Assembly (NCBI GenBank): GCA_039208045.1
Contig: JBCCRH010000117.1
Coordinates: 1 to 14,143 of the forward strand
Length of the DNA: 14,143 nucleotides
From: JBCCRH01 sp039208045
GTDB taxonomy: Bacteria; Bacteroidota; Bacteroidia; Chitinophagales; Saprospiraceae
Direction of reading: 5' to 3'
The position numbers were made by a program, and so were the translations under genes. The notes beneath the pieces were generated by a model. That model saw nothing but the letters and a program-made list of their open reading frames with translations. It made no database searches and had not been told where the DNA came from. Below, in pieces: positions 6,474-13,556 of the stretch (position 1 is its first letter; each line of letters starts with the position of its first letter).

Positions 6474-9326
6474 CTAGTGACCAAAAAGCTGCTCCATACT
6501 CAAGATTTCCAATGGGCCAAATGAGCGGAGATACTCCAAATCTACCCGCTTCTGATCGCCCAAAATCATGAAATGGAAGGCGCGTCCTTTTACGTACTGC
6601 TCCTGGAACTCTATCAGCGTTTTGGCGGAAGCCGATTGTAAGGTCTGATAGATATCCTGCTGTAGATCGTGCTGCTGCCCCAAGTCTCGAATCGATTGAG
6701 CCTCCCAAAATAGCTTTGATGCTGGAATACGACTACTCTCAATGCGCTTCAAAATAGAGGTGCGCGAATGCTCCATTAGGCGCTCCGCTTGGGGCATATT
6801 TTCGGTAAGGTCGATCAAAGTAGGGATAGCATCGCGCAGCTTATCGGGCTGCGTGCCCACATAAGCTTGCAGATAATGCGCTTGGTCTTTGAATTGTGGA
6901 TTGGAATACATAGCATAGGTAGAGTAAGCCAAAGCTTTGGATTCTCGAATCTCTTGGAATACAATAGAAGAGAGGCCATAGCCAAAGTACTCATTGTACC
7001 AATCGCGAAGGAGGTACTCTTCCAGATTAAACTGTGGAGTACCTTTTGATAGCATCAGCACATCGGTTTGTACGATGGGAAAATCTACAAAGAAGACGCG
7101 ATTACTAGCAGTTGGTAACTGCTCAAACACCTGAGGTGTAGGTAGCGGCTTCAGCGTGGCGGGCAGTTGATAGTGCTGCTCCAGCAGTTGCACCACCTCA
7201 TCCATAGCGCTTGGGCCATAGTAATATAAGCGATGTTGGAAACTAGGAAGCGATTTGATCCAATCAGTCAAGCCCTGTGCAGTCAACGCTCTGATTTCTT
7301 TTTCGCTTAGCCGAAATTGGAAGGGGCTAGCCGCACCATATTTGGCATAACTGCCCATTGCTTGGCGCAAAATGACATTGCGATCTTTCTGCGCATGTTG
7401 GCGTCGCAGCACAATATCGGTAGCCAGCTTTTTCCAGCTGAGCTCATCGGTTTGTAGGTCTTGGAAAATATGATTAATCAATGCAATACCCTCTTTGAGG
7501 GATTCATTGAGGCCACTCACCGTGATGTAGGAGCGCTCATCGTACGCATTGACATTCATGAAAATGCCCAACTTAAAAAAGGCACGCTGCAACTCAGCAG
7601 GGCTATACTTTGAGGTGCCCAAGTACGGCAAATAGGCCAAGGCGATGGAAAGTTCTCGACTGTGACTCTTGCCCATGTCAAAAATGAAATCCAAGCGGAA
7701 CAACTCATTTTGCGTATTGGGCACGTAATCAAAGGTCAAGCCAGTGCGAATCGGTATCTGTCGAATACCTCCTGCAAAATCAGCAAACACAGGATGTAAT
7801 TTGGGCGCTGAATGCTGCAAAAAGTCAGCTGCAAAAGTAGACGTCGCTGTTCGGTTTACCTCTACCGCATTAATGGGTGGTTTTTCTACCTTGATTTTAT
7901 TGGGGTCTATGCCTTGGTGCTTATTCACCACCACATGCCCTTCGTGCAAGTGCGTATTGGCAAAAGCCACAATATCCGCTTTGGTCAGCTGAGTCATCCA
8001 ATCGTAACGCCCTACCATACGATCCCACGGAATACCCAGAATAAACGAAGTAGTCATGCTATGCACCCGCGATTGATTATTCTCAAAAGCCTGAATCTCC
8101 TGCAAGCGCAAGTCCTTAATCGCTGCCTCTATCAACCAATCATCAAACTCCCCAGCTTTGAGCAGCGCCACTTGATCGGCTAGTAGTTGCTCCACTTCCG
8201 CCAGCGATTGCCCTTCCCGTGCCTTCCCGAACAGGCCAAATACGCTATAATCCTCATATACCCACGTCCAAGCATTGGCTTCCAGCACTTTCTGTTGTTG
8301 GGTCAGCTGCTCATCCATTATTCCCGCTTGCTGGTTATACAAGATATTACGCAGCAGTTGTATCATAAAGGGATCGTTAGTTTGGCTTCCGCCAAAACGC
8401 CAGGCTAGTTCCACATAGGGTGCCTCCTTGCCATATACTTCCTTGCGAATAGGAGCTGTGAGGGTTGGCTGATTTTCAAAGGTAAAAGAAGGAGTGGTGC
8501 GCGTTTGGTAGGTTCCAAAATATTGCTCTGCCGCTTCAATGGCCTGTGCAGGATCGAAATCACCTGCTAGTAGGATCGCCATATTGTTAGGCACATAATA
8601 GGTATGAAAAAACTCATGTATCTTCTTCTGCGATGGATTGCGCAGGTGCTCCGCTGAACCTAGCGTTGTGCGCGTACCATAGGGGTGCGAAGGAAATAAG
8701 CCCTCCCGAATTGCCTGATTCGCCTTTCGAAAATCGCGATCTTGACTGATATTAAATTCCTCATATACCGTCTCTAATTCGGTATGGAACAGGCGCAGGG
8801 CCATCATGCGAAAGCGCTCCGATTCGAGCTTCATCCAGCGTTCCAGCTCATTGCTGGGGATGTCATTTACATAAACGGTCTGCTCTACCCAGGTATAAGC
8901 ATTGGTTGCTTTGGCACCAATGGAGCTGGCGAGTTTATCGTATTCATTGGCGGCTACTAGCTTAGCCGCTTGGTTGGAGATTTGGTCGATTTGAGTATAT
9001 AGCTTGGTGCGTTGCACCTCGTCAGTAGTCTGTCGATATTCTTCGTAGAGGTCAGAGATTTGCTGTAGCAATACTTGCTCTTCTTCCCAGTTAGTAGCGC
9101 CTATTTTACTAGTTCCCTTAAAAAGCATATGCTCCATATAGTGGGCCAGCCCAGTTGTATCAGCTGGGTCGTGCTTGGAGCCTGCTCGCACCGCAATATT
9201 GGTAAAAATGCGCGGCGCATCTGCATTAATGCTCATGTACATACGCATGCCATTAGAAAGGGTATGCTGTAGTACTTGGATGGGGTCGTTGGGGATGGTT
9301 TGAAAGTGGCTGATTTGAGTATCCAT
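6474..9326 (-). CDS. M16 family zinc metallopeptidase (two-lobed, 950 aa)
   Basis: The protein has the inverted zinc motif HxxEH as H62-Y-M-E65-H66 (GLAHYMEHMLFKGT); E190 in ELETVYEE is the likely third metal ligand. The length and a second M16-like half (residues ~500-940, no second HxxEH) give the usual active-plus-inactive clamshell of pitrilysin/insulinase-type enzymes, which degrade peptides enclosed in the chamber. Between motif and third ligand is a charged helical insertion (~80-132, EEEQVLLQQISDLYEEY onward), which I recall in other Bacteroidota M16 proteins. The N-terminus (MDTQISHFQT) has no signal peptide or lipobox, so a cytoplasmic enzyme is expected. The start ATG 9326 leaves a conserved-looking opening strand (VLQHTLSNGMRMYMSINADAPR). 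It is the first gene of a two-gene minus-strand unit, with the PLP enzyme 1 base downstream. No TAnnTTTG box was found upstream. Confidence 0.92.
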   Translation of the reverse strand: MDTQISHFQTIPNDPIQVLQHTLSNGMRMYMSINADAPRIFTNIAVRAGSKHDPADTTGLAHYMEHMLFKGTSKIGATNWEEEQVLLQQISDLYEEYRQTTDEVQRTKLYTQIDQISNQAAKLVAANEYDKLASSIGAKATNAYTWVEQTVYVNDIPSNELERWMKLESERFRMMALRLFHTELETVYEEFNISQDRDFRKANQAIREGLFPSHPYGTRTTLGSAEHLRNPSQKKIHEFFHTYYVPNNMAILLAGDFDPAQAIEAAEQYFGTYQTRTTPSFTFENQPTLTAPIRKEVYGKEAPYVELAWRFGGSQTNDPFMIQLLRNILYNQQAGIMDEQLTQQQKVLEANAWTWVYEDYSVFGLFGKAREGQSLAEVEQLLADQVALLKAGEFDDWLIEAAIKDLRLQEIQAFENNQSRVHSMTTSFILGIPWDRMVGRYDWMTQLTKADIVAFANTHLHEGHVVVNKHQGIDPNKIKVEKPPINAVEVNRTATSTFAADFLQHSAPKLHPVFADFAGGIRQIPIRTGLTFDYVPNTQNELFRLDFIFDMGKSHSRELSIALAYLPYLGTSKYSPAELQRAFFKLGIFMNVNAYDERSYITVSGLNESLKEGIALINHIFQDLQTDELSWKKLATDIVLRRQHAQKDRNVILRQAMGSYAKYGAASPFQFRLSEKEIRALTAQGLTDWIKSLPSFQHRLYYYGPSAMDEVVQLLEQHYQLPATLKPLPTPQVFEQLPTASNRVFFVDFPIVQTDVLMLSKGTPQFNLEEYLLRDWYNEYFGYGLSSIVFQEIRESKALAYSTYAMYSNPQFKDQAHYLQAYVGTQPDKLRDAIPTLIDLTENMPQAERLMEHSRTSILKRIESSRIPASKLFWEAQSIRDLGQQHDLQQDIYQTLQSASAKTLIEFQEQYVKGRAFHFMILGDQKRVDLEYLRSFGPLEILSMEQLFGH

Positions 9327-9680
9327 TCTATTAGTTTGTATAGTCGCTTTCCGATTACTATCGGAGCTTTTATTCGTGCTTCGTATGTCAACGCTTGGCT
9401 AACGAGGTAAGTTGCCAATTCAATGTATAAAATTAATACAAAGCAGTGAACGGGCAAAAGCTTTAGGGCGTAGTTCAAACTGATGTTGATTGTTGATCTT
9501 TGATAAAATGTGTAATTTGGGTTTATACTACAGCTTGCAATGGCCACGTGGATTACAAATCCACTGAGCACGGGCCAAGCTTTATACAAAAAGCCTAGCA
9601 CGCGCTTAGCGGACCCGCCTGCATCGGGCAGGTTTGTAATCCGCTATAGAATTAACTATGTAACAGTGAATTAATATCCA
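9327..9680. other. 354-base divergent intergenic region with hairpins
   Basis: No credible gene lies here. Just upstream of the M16 start (on its leader side) is a hairpin: GCT-TT-CCGAT, loop TACT, ATCGG-AGC (9346-9367), followed on the + strand by TTTTATT. On the minus strand it would fold in the M16 5' leader. From 9371 to 9540 the sequence is A/T-rich and featureless apart from GATCTTTG (about 9494-9501), one base off a TAnnTTTG box. 9548-9646 holds palindromic REP-like sequence (separate entry). 9660-9676 repeats an edge sequence of the element at 13376-13536. Confidence 0.6.
9548..9646. repeat. REP/MITE-like block of paired palindromes
   Basis: The left palindrome is GTGGATT-ACA-AATCCAC (9548-9564, 7 of 7 pairs). 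The right palindrome has outer arms TAGCGGA (9607-9613) and TCCGCTA (9640-9646) enclosing a CCTGC/GCAGG hairpin (9618-9632). The two are related: GGATTACAAA (9550-9559) is the exact reverse complement of 9633-9642. Paired hairpins sharing a core and lying outside genes resemble REP doublets mobilised by RAYT (IS200-like) transposases. No transposase is present here, so copy number elsewhere in the genome must decide. Confidence 0.5.
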
Positions 9681-10250
9681 ATGGGAGTAAAAAAACTTAA
9701 CCTTTCCACCATACAGCAATACACAGAAATAGAAGACGCCTCTTCTATTAAACACGAATATGAAGGAGGGGAAGTGCTAGCCATGACCGGTGGATCGCTA
9801 AATCATGGGATACTCTGTGGAAATGCTTACAATGAGCTGCGAGCAGGGGTGGAGCAAGATGATGCTTGTAATGCCTTCGGAAGCGAAATTAGAATTCATA
9901 TTGAAGCTGCGGACGCTATTGTCTATCCTGATGCTATGGTTATTTGTGGAACGATTCAAACTTCTGAGGAGGATGTAGAAGCAGTTACTAATCCTGTGCT
10001 TATTGTGGAAGTGCTCTCAAAGTCAACAGAGAGCTACGACAGAGGCGATAAGTTTTATAAATATCAGCAACTTGAATCCTTTCAAGAGTATGTGCTGGTC
10101 GCTCAGGATAAAGCCGTGGTAGAGACCTTCTTTAGAAAAGACACCAACGTCTGGGAAATAGCTAGATTTTCTGGTTTGGATGCTATGGTCGAGCTCAAGA
10201 GCATACCCGTGAGTATCAAGATGAGTCAGCTTTTTGTAAAGGTAAATTGA
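9681..10250 (+). CDS. Uma2 family (DUF820) restriction-endonuclease-like protein
   Basis: This 189-aa protein has the Uma2 layout: an N-terminal YTEIEDASSIKHEYEGGEVLAMTGGSLNHG (residues ~14-43), YPDAMVICG (82-90), NPVLIVEVLSKSTESYDRGDKF (104-125) and EYVLVAQDK (136-144). The likely PD-(D/E)xK-type metal residues are D84, E110 and K124. Family members are predicted nuclease-fold proteins, found in many copies in cyanobacteria and some Bacteroidota; their biological role is not established. Length is normal and the motifs intact, so it is not an obvious pseudogene. It stands alone on its strand, 4 bases after a sequence shared with the element at 13376-13536, and ends 9 bases from the convergent gene at 10260. 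This setting, next to palindromic repeats, hints at a mobile or horizontally acquired insertion, but I see no ends that prove it. Confidence 0.85.
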   Translation: MGVKKLNLSTIQQYTEIEDASSIKHEYEGGEVLAMTGGSLNHGILCGNAYNELRAGVEQDDACNAFGSEIRIHIEAADAIVYPDAMVICGTIQTSEEDVEAVTNPVLIVEVLSKSTESYDRGDKFYKYQQLESFQEYVLVAQDKAVVETFFRKDTNVWEIARFSGLDAMVELKSIPVSIKMSQLFVKVN

Positions 10251-10259
10251 ACTTGACAA

Positions 10260-12674
10260 TTACTCCGTAATGATCACCCTTTTAACTACCATACGTCCTT
10301 CTACTTCAAGCGCAATGAAATAGATACCGCTAGGTAAGGATAATTGAAGGCTAGGCTCAAAAGCTGTATTCATCAATAGACTCCCATTACTACTAAATAC
10401 CTGTACCTGTCTGGGATTTACGGAAAGCGGCACTTTAAAATGAATAGTACCACTACTTGGATTTGGAAAAATGACAAAGTCTATTGCTTGCTGAGTACTG
10501 CTCTGCGAAGTAATGATCGGCATATTCAAACACTCAGAAGCAGGATAGTAGACTTCAATATTGCGAAGCTGATACTGAAAAAGTATGCAGCGATGCATCA
10601 GCACTCGAACATATCGACCAGTGATGGCTAAATGGTCAACAATATCATTTTGTCCATTGCCATTTTGTGTAGTGAAAAAGGAGGTCCAGTTCGTTGCATC
10701 AGAGGAGTATTGTAAATCGTACGCAGTAGCATGTGCCAGGAAGTTCCAAGAAAGCTTTACACCTGAAATTTTGCGTTCAGCACCTAGATCAAGCTGAATC
10801 CATTCGGTCTGCTCTGGGGTACTCAACGTTTGAGAAGCCCAGTAACTATCGAAGTTGTTATCATTGGCTTTTAGTGGAGCAAACGTAGTGTCATCATCTG
10901 TAAAAGAAGAAGCTATAATGGGCACATCTAAGGCATCATTTAAGCCTATGTATTGGCCATCATGCACTAGGATGGGAATATCATCGACCTGAAAACTATT
11001 ACCTAGTGCTTCAAACTGTGCTTTTTTCATGATATGGACACGCGGCAAATAACAATTCATAAAACCTTTGTGCCAGTTTTGAAAAATTAACGTTGAGTCA
11101 AAGGTAGGAGAAGCCAAGTTCCCAGTACTCCAAGGCAGGTGGAAGGTATTGGGGGAATACTCAAATTCCCAGTCATCTGCTATATTTACATAACGCATAA
11201 TCAGTCCTAGTTCCATCGTTGGGCCCCAGCTGACCCAAGAAACACCATTTTCCGGACTAGCATTCATGGGCCAATCTTCTGTTCTAGAATAGCAAATCAT
11301 AAAATTTCGATACTCATCAATGAGCACTTCATCGTCCATAATACTATTGATGGCAGAACCAGGAGCTTCAAAAAAAGGGTCATTGTCATAGCCTACAATC
11401 GACCAATATCTGCATTGAGCAGCTTCCATGGCAGATAAGCCATTTCTAGTGTTAGGAAAAGTGGGGAGTTTCCCCGTGAGTACTAAAACCTCTCCGGTAT
11501 CTAATCGAATACTCTTACCAGTATAGCTGGCATAGTTGTTTATTGTGGCGTGTGCTTCATAGTTTCTTGGTGGTGGAGCAAACTGACTTCTTCCTGTTGC
11601 TCCCAGATCAACTGCTCTAATTTTGGCCGAAGTGTCAGGGTGCAGCCAGCCATTAGCAAGGGAGACTCCACCTAAGATATTCATTAAAATGCCATACGAC
11701 TTAGCCCAGCCCACATCTACACTGATATTGGGATTCGGATTCGTATAACTTTCTTGAGCAGGAATCGTTCTGTTAACTCGACTAAAGAATTCTTGAAAAT
11801 TAGCACGAATGAAGTAACGCCTGCCATCGGCCAATTCATACCAAATTTTGGGAAAATCAATACCCGTAGTGGGGTCTTCTCCATCGGGGGCATAGTAGCG
11901 CAGCCAGATAGCCCCAGTATTCCATTCTCCATTCCCAGGGGTGATTCCTGCAAAACCGCCATCTATTCCCCAAGGCCCCTGATGGTGAATTAGTCCTCCA
12001 AACCTAGTATTACCAGGGTATCGGTAAGGAGGGGCAAAATTACCACTGCTCAACGCAACAGGATCCCCAATTTCTAGATCGAACGTCAAATGATAAGAGC
12101 GATGAATAGCCCCTCGATCAGCCCCAATCCGAAAAGGATTGATATGACCAGGAAGCGGGTCTATATCAACATCTACAATACTAACTTCTGCGGAACCAAA
12201 AACCTTGTTATAGGTATATTCTTCACCACTAAGGGGCGGCGTAATTTGTACGCTAAAAAAGCGGCAATGAGGAAATTCGCCTTCAATATGTACCTTACTT
12301 CCATAGGGCGCAAGAGAAGGTCCCAAAAGCAGGTATGTCACATTGGGATCGGGCAAGCCACTGTATATACTATCCGTATTAATGGATTGAGCATAACGCC
12401 AAGCCCAAACATCTTCCGATGGCATACTATCGGGATGAATTAATTCAAAATTTACGGCATCAATAATTCCGTTAGGGATCAAACTATCGGGTATCATGGC
12501 TGGATTTACGCCATCAAGCCAGCCTTCGATATAGGTAGTTAAACGATCTGAAATGATTTGAGCTTCTGCTCTGATTATGGCAGGGGCTTTAAAGGGATAT
12601 GGATCGGGTTCTGGGATACAGCTATGGAGTGCTAGCGAAAGTACAAACAGAAGAACTGATAATTTAAAGTCCAT
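10260..12674 (-). CDS. Secreted T9SS cargo: uncharacterised module, discoidin domain, sorting domain
   Basis: This 804-aa protein opens with a lipoprotein-type signal peptide (LALHSC, Cys19). Residues ~30-560 resemble an unnamed family I recall mainly from Actinobacteria and Proteobacteria. Shared marks are a 'P-G-x-x-NPF-x-x-GA-x-R' segment (174-187), an LADGRRYFIR strand (281-290), a 'LTGKLPTFPNTRNG' segment (399-412), RYWSI (422-426) and a 'DDEV-x-ID' plus NASPENGVSW block (447-480). Residues ~585-710 look like an F5/8 type C (discoidin) domain (WIQLDLG at 625-631), a carbohydrate- or surface-binding fold. Residues ~732-804 are a type A T9SS sorting domain: FPNPSSGTI, VFSSNGSLL and LPSGIYF, with final strand VVKRVIIT. 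The protein should thus be exported by the Sec route and then sent to the surface by the T9SS. No catalytic motif is evident. Expression is probably tied to the Crp/Fnr gene just upstream on the same strand. Confidence 0.85.
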   Translation of the reverse strand: MDFKLSVLLFVLSLALHSCIPEPDPYPFKAPAIIRAEAQIISDRLTTYIEGWLDGVNPAMIPDSLIPNGIIDAVNFELIHPDSMPSEDVWAWRYAQSINTDSIYSGLPDPNVTYLLLGPSLAPYGSKVHIEGEFPHCRFFSVQITPPLSGEEYTYNKVFGSAEVSIVDVDIDPLPGHINPFRIGADRGAIHRSYHLTFDLEIGDPVALSSGNFAPPYRYPGNTRFGGLIHHQGPWGIDGGFAGITPGNGEWNTGAIWLRYYAPDGEDPTTGIDFPKIWYELADGRRYFIRANFQEFFSRVNRTIPAQESYTNPNPNISVDVGWAKSYGILMNILGGVSLANGWLHPDTSAKIRAVDLGATGRSQFAPPPRNYEAHATINNYASYTGKSIRLDTGEVLVLTGKLPTFPNTRNGLSAMEAAQCRYWSIVGYDNDPFFEAPGSAINSIMDDEVLIDEYRNFMICYSRTEDWPMNASPENGVSWVSWGPTMELGLIMRYVNIADDWEFEYSPNTFHLPWSTGNLASPTFDSTLIFQNWHKGFMNCYLPRVHIMKKAQFEALGNSFQVDDIPILVHDGQYIGLNDALDVPIIASSFTDDDTTFAPLKANDNNFDSYWASQTLSTPEQTEWIQLDLGAERKISGVKLSWNFLAHATAYDLQYSSDATNWTSFFTTQNGNGQNDIVDHLAITGRYVRVLMHRCILFQYQLRNIEVYYPASECLNMPIITSQSSTQQAIDFVIFPNPSSGTIHFKVPLSVNPRQVQVFSSNGSLLMNTAFEPSLQLSLPSGIYFIALEVEGRMVVKRVIITE

Positions 12675-12711
12675 AAATAGTTTTTGGGATGGTAAATCGG
12701 GATTGACTATT

Positions 12712-12719
12712 CAAAACTA
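12712..12719 (-). promoter_or_regulatory. Candidate -7 box (TAGTTTTG) for the T9SS cargo gene
   Basis: Read on the minus strand this is TAGTTTTG, an exact fit to TAnnTTTG, 37 bases before the ATG at 12674, giving a leader of roughly 30 bases. The nearest minus-strand TTG has a spacer of about 26 bases, too long for the usual 17-23. A weak -33 region is what an activator-dependent promoter would show. Confidence 0.5.
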
Positions 12720-12740
12720 TTGCAACTATAGCGGACTTGC

Positions 12741-12756
12741 TTTGACAAAAGTCAAA
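12741..12756. promoter_or_regulatory. Candidate Crp/Fnr operator TTTGAC-N4-GTCAAA
   Basis: TTTGACAAAAGTCAAA is a perfect 6+4+6 palindrome. TTGAC-N4-GTCAA has the shape of Fnr-type sites (TTGAT-N4-ATCAA). Its centre (12748.5) is about 41 bases upstream of the start site expected from the TAGTTTTG box, the class II activator position. It lies between the end of a Crp/Fnr gene (12768) and the start of the cargo gene (12674). It could also be a hairpin at the regulator's 3' end, but no T-run follows it on the minus strand. Confidence 0.55.
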
Positions 12757-12767
12757 AAAGCAGTAGA

Positions 12768-13352
12768 TCAGGAAATTTCCTTTTGAGCGCGAACACGACT
12801 GAGTGTTTCCTGAGAAATATTCAAATAACTCGCAATTTGACCGAGTGTAGCTTGCTGAAATAGCTGAGGTTTTTGTTGGAGGAGCTTATCATAGCGAGAT
12901 TTAGCCGGATAGGTGCTAAAAAGGTCGCCTACATTTGCCAACTCCAAATAATAATGCTCTAATATAAGTCGGCCTAGGGCGTTAAATTCTGGATAGGCTT
13001 GGTATAATAGTTGTAGCTGGTCGTACGTAATGGAATAGAGTATACTATCATCTAATACCTCAATCGTTTCTGTAGATGGAATTTGTGTCAGAAAAGAAGG
13101 TAAATTGGTAATGAAGTCCTGTTCGAACCAAAAATAGGTGACAATATTGGCCTTCTCTGTACAGCGGTACTGATACGCAAAACCTTCCTTTAGGAAATAG
13201 AGGCGTGTACAAATCTGGCGAGGCTTCAGTAGGATGGTGCCCTTGGGAGCGGTCGTTTCCATTAAAAAGGAGAAGAACATATCCTGAGCTGCTTCGCTAA
13301 TAGGTATAAATTTTTCGAAAATAGGGAGTAAGTCCGCTCTTTTGGTGGTCAT
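12768..13352 (-). CDS. Crp/Fnr family transcriptional regulator
   Basis: This 194-aa cytoplasmic DNA-binding protein has an N-terminal cyclic-nucleotide-binding-like beta barrel (~20-115), shown by KGTILLKPRQICTRLYFLKEG, followed by a dimerisation helix (~118-145). A short C-terminal helix-turn-helix (~166-190) contains LGQIASYLNISQETLSRVRAQ, where SQETLSRVR is the recognition helix. Length and the abrupt end after the HTH are typical of Bacteroidota members. There are only two cysteines (C48, C64), so an Fnr-like 4Fe-4S oxygen sensor is unlikely. The barrel lacks an obvious cAMP phosphate-binding Arg-Ser pair, and the effector is unknown. It lies 93 bases upstream of the T9SS cargo gene in the same direction, with a matching palindrome between, making it the best candidate regulator of that gene. 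Its own promoter region overlaps the palindromic element at 13376-13536; no good TAnnTTTG box was seen. Confidence 0.93.
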   Translation of the reverse strand: MTTKRADLLPIFEKFIPISEAAQDMFFSFLMETTAPKGTILLKPRQICTRLYFLKEGFAYQYRCTEKANIVTYFWFEQDFITNLPSFLTQIPSTETIEVLDDSILYSITYDQLQLLYQAYPEFNALGRLILEHYYLELANVGDLFSTYPAKSRYDKLLQQKPQLFQQATLGQIASYLNISQETLSRVRAQKEIS

Positions 13353-13375
13353 AGTTCTTTAGTTTTGGAATACTA

Positions 13376-13536
13376 AGTAACAGTCAATGAATAACTTCTC
13401 GATTTATGGCTGGTTCTTTTGCTCTAATACTGCGTTGAAAAGCCTCGCCGATGCTAGGGCATCGTCTGCGTTTTTCGCCTTGTCTTAGAGCAAAATCCCC
13501 TTGCCAAAATGCGGAACTTATCCTTTGGCTGTTACT
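13376..13536. repeat. 161-bp near-palindromic intergenic element
   Basis: Several inverted-repeat arms share one centre at about 13456: 13376-13383/13529-13536 (AGTAACAG/CTGTTACT, 8 of 8), 13389-13398/13514-13523 (8 of 10), 13417-13427/13485-13495 (TTTTGCTCTAA/TTAGAGCAAAA, 11 of 11), 13437-13441/13472-13476 (5 of 5) and the core CGATGC-TAGG-GCATCG (13449-13464). Together they fill most of the 204-base gap between the divergent regulator and M14 peptidase genes. It looks like a MITE- or REP-type element with decayed arms, or a very large hairpin. I believe related sequences recur in Saprospiria genomes, but this is from memory. Confidence 0.65.
13501..13527 (+). promoter_or_regulatory. Weak promoter candidate for the M14 gene
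   Basis: TTG (13501-13503), a 15-base gap and TATCCTTTG (13519-13527, one base longer than TAnnTTTG) sit 30 bases before the ATG at 13557. Both parts lie in the right arm of the palindromic element, so the element may supply the promoter. The fit is imperfect. Confidence 0.25.
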
Positions 13537-13556
13537 AACTTAATCAACACCTAGTT

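Noticed and set aside
6473..6484. TTG start at 6484 for the PLP enzyme
   Set aside because: It would add only four residues and overlap the M16 stop; ATG 6472 directly after the stop is the simpler choice.
9233..9601. 122-codon minus-strand open frame overlapping the M16 start
   Set aside because: It overlaps the M16 gene's 5' end in another frame and runs through the hairpin and REP-like DNA, with no recognisable motif; judged a chance frame.
12741..12756. Terminator of the Crp/Fnr gene
   Set aside because: The 6-bp A/T-rich stem has no T-run after it on the minus strand; its perfect symmetry and position before the cargo promoter fit an operator better.
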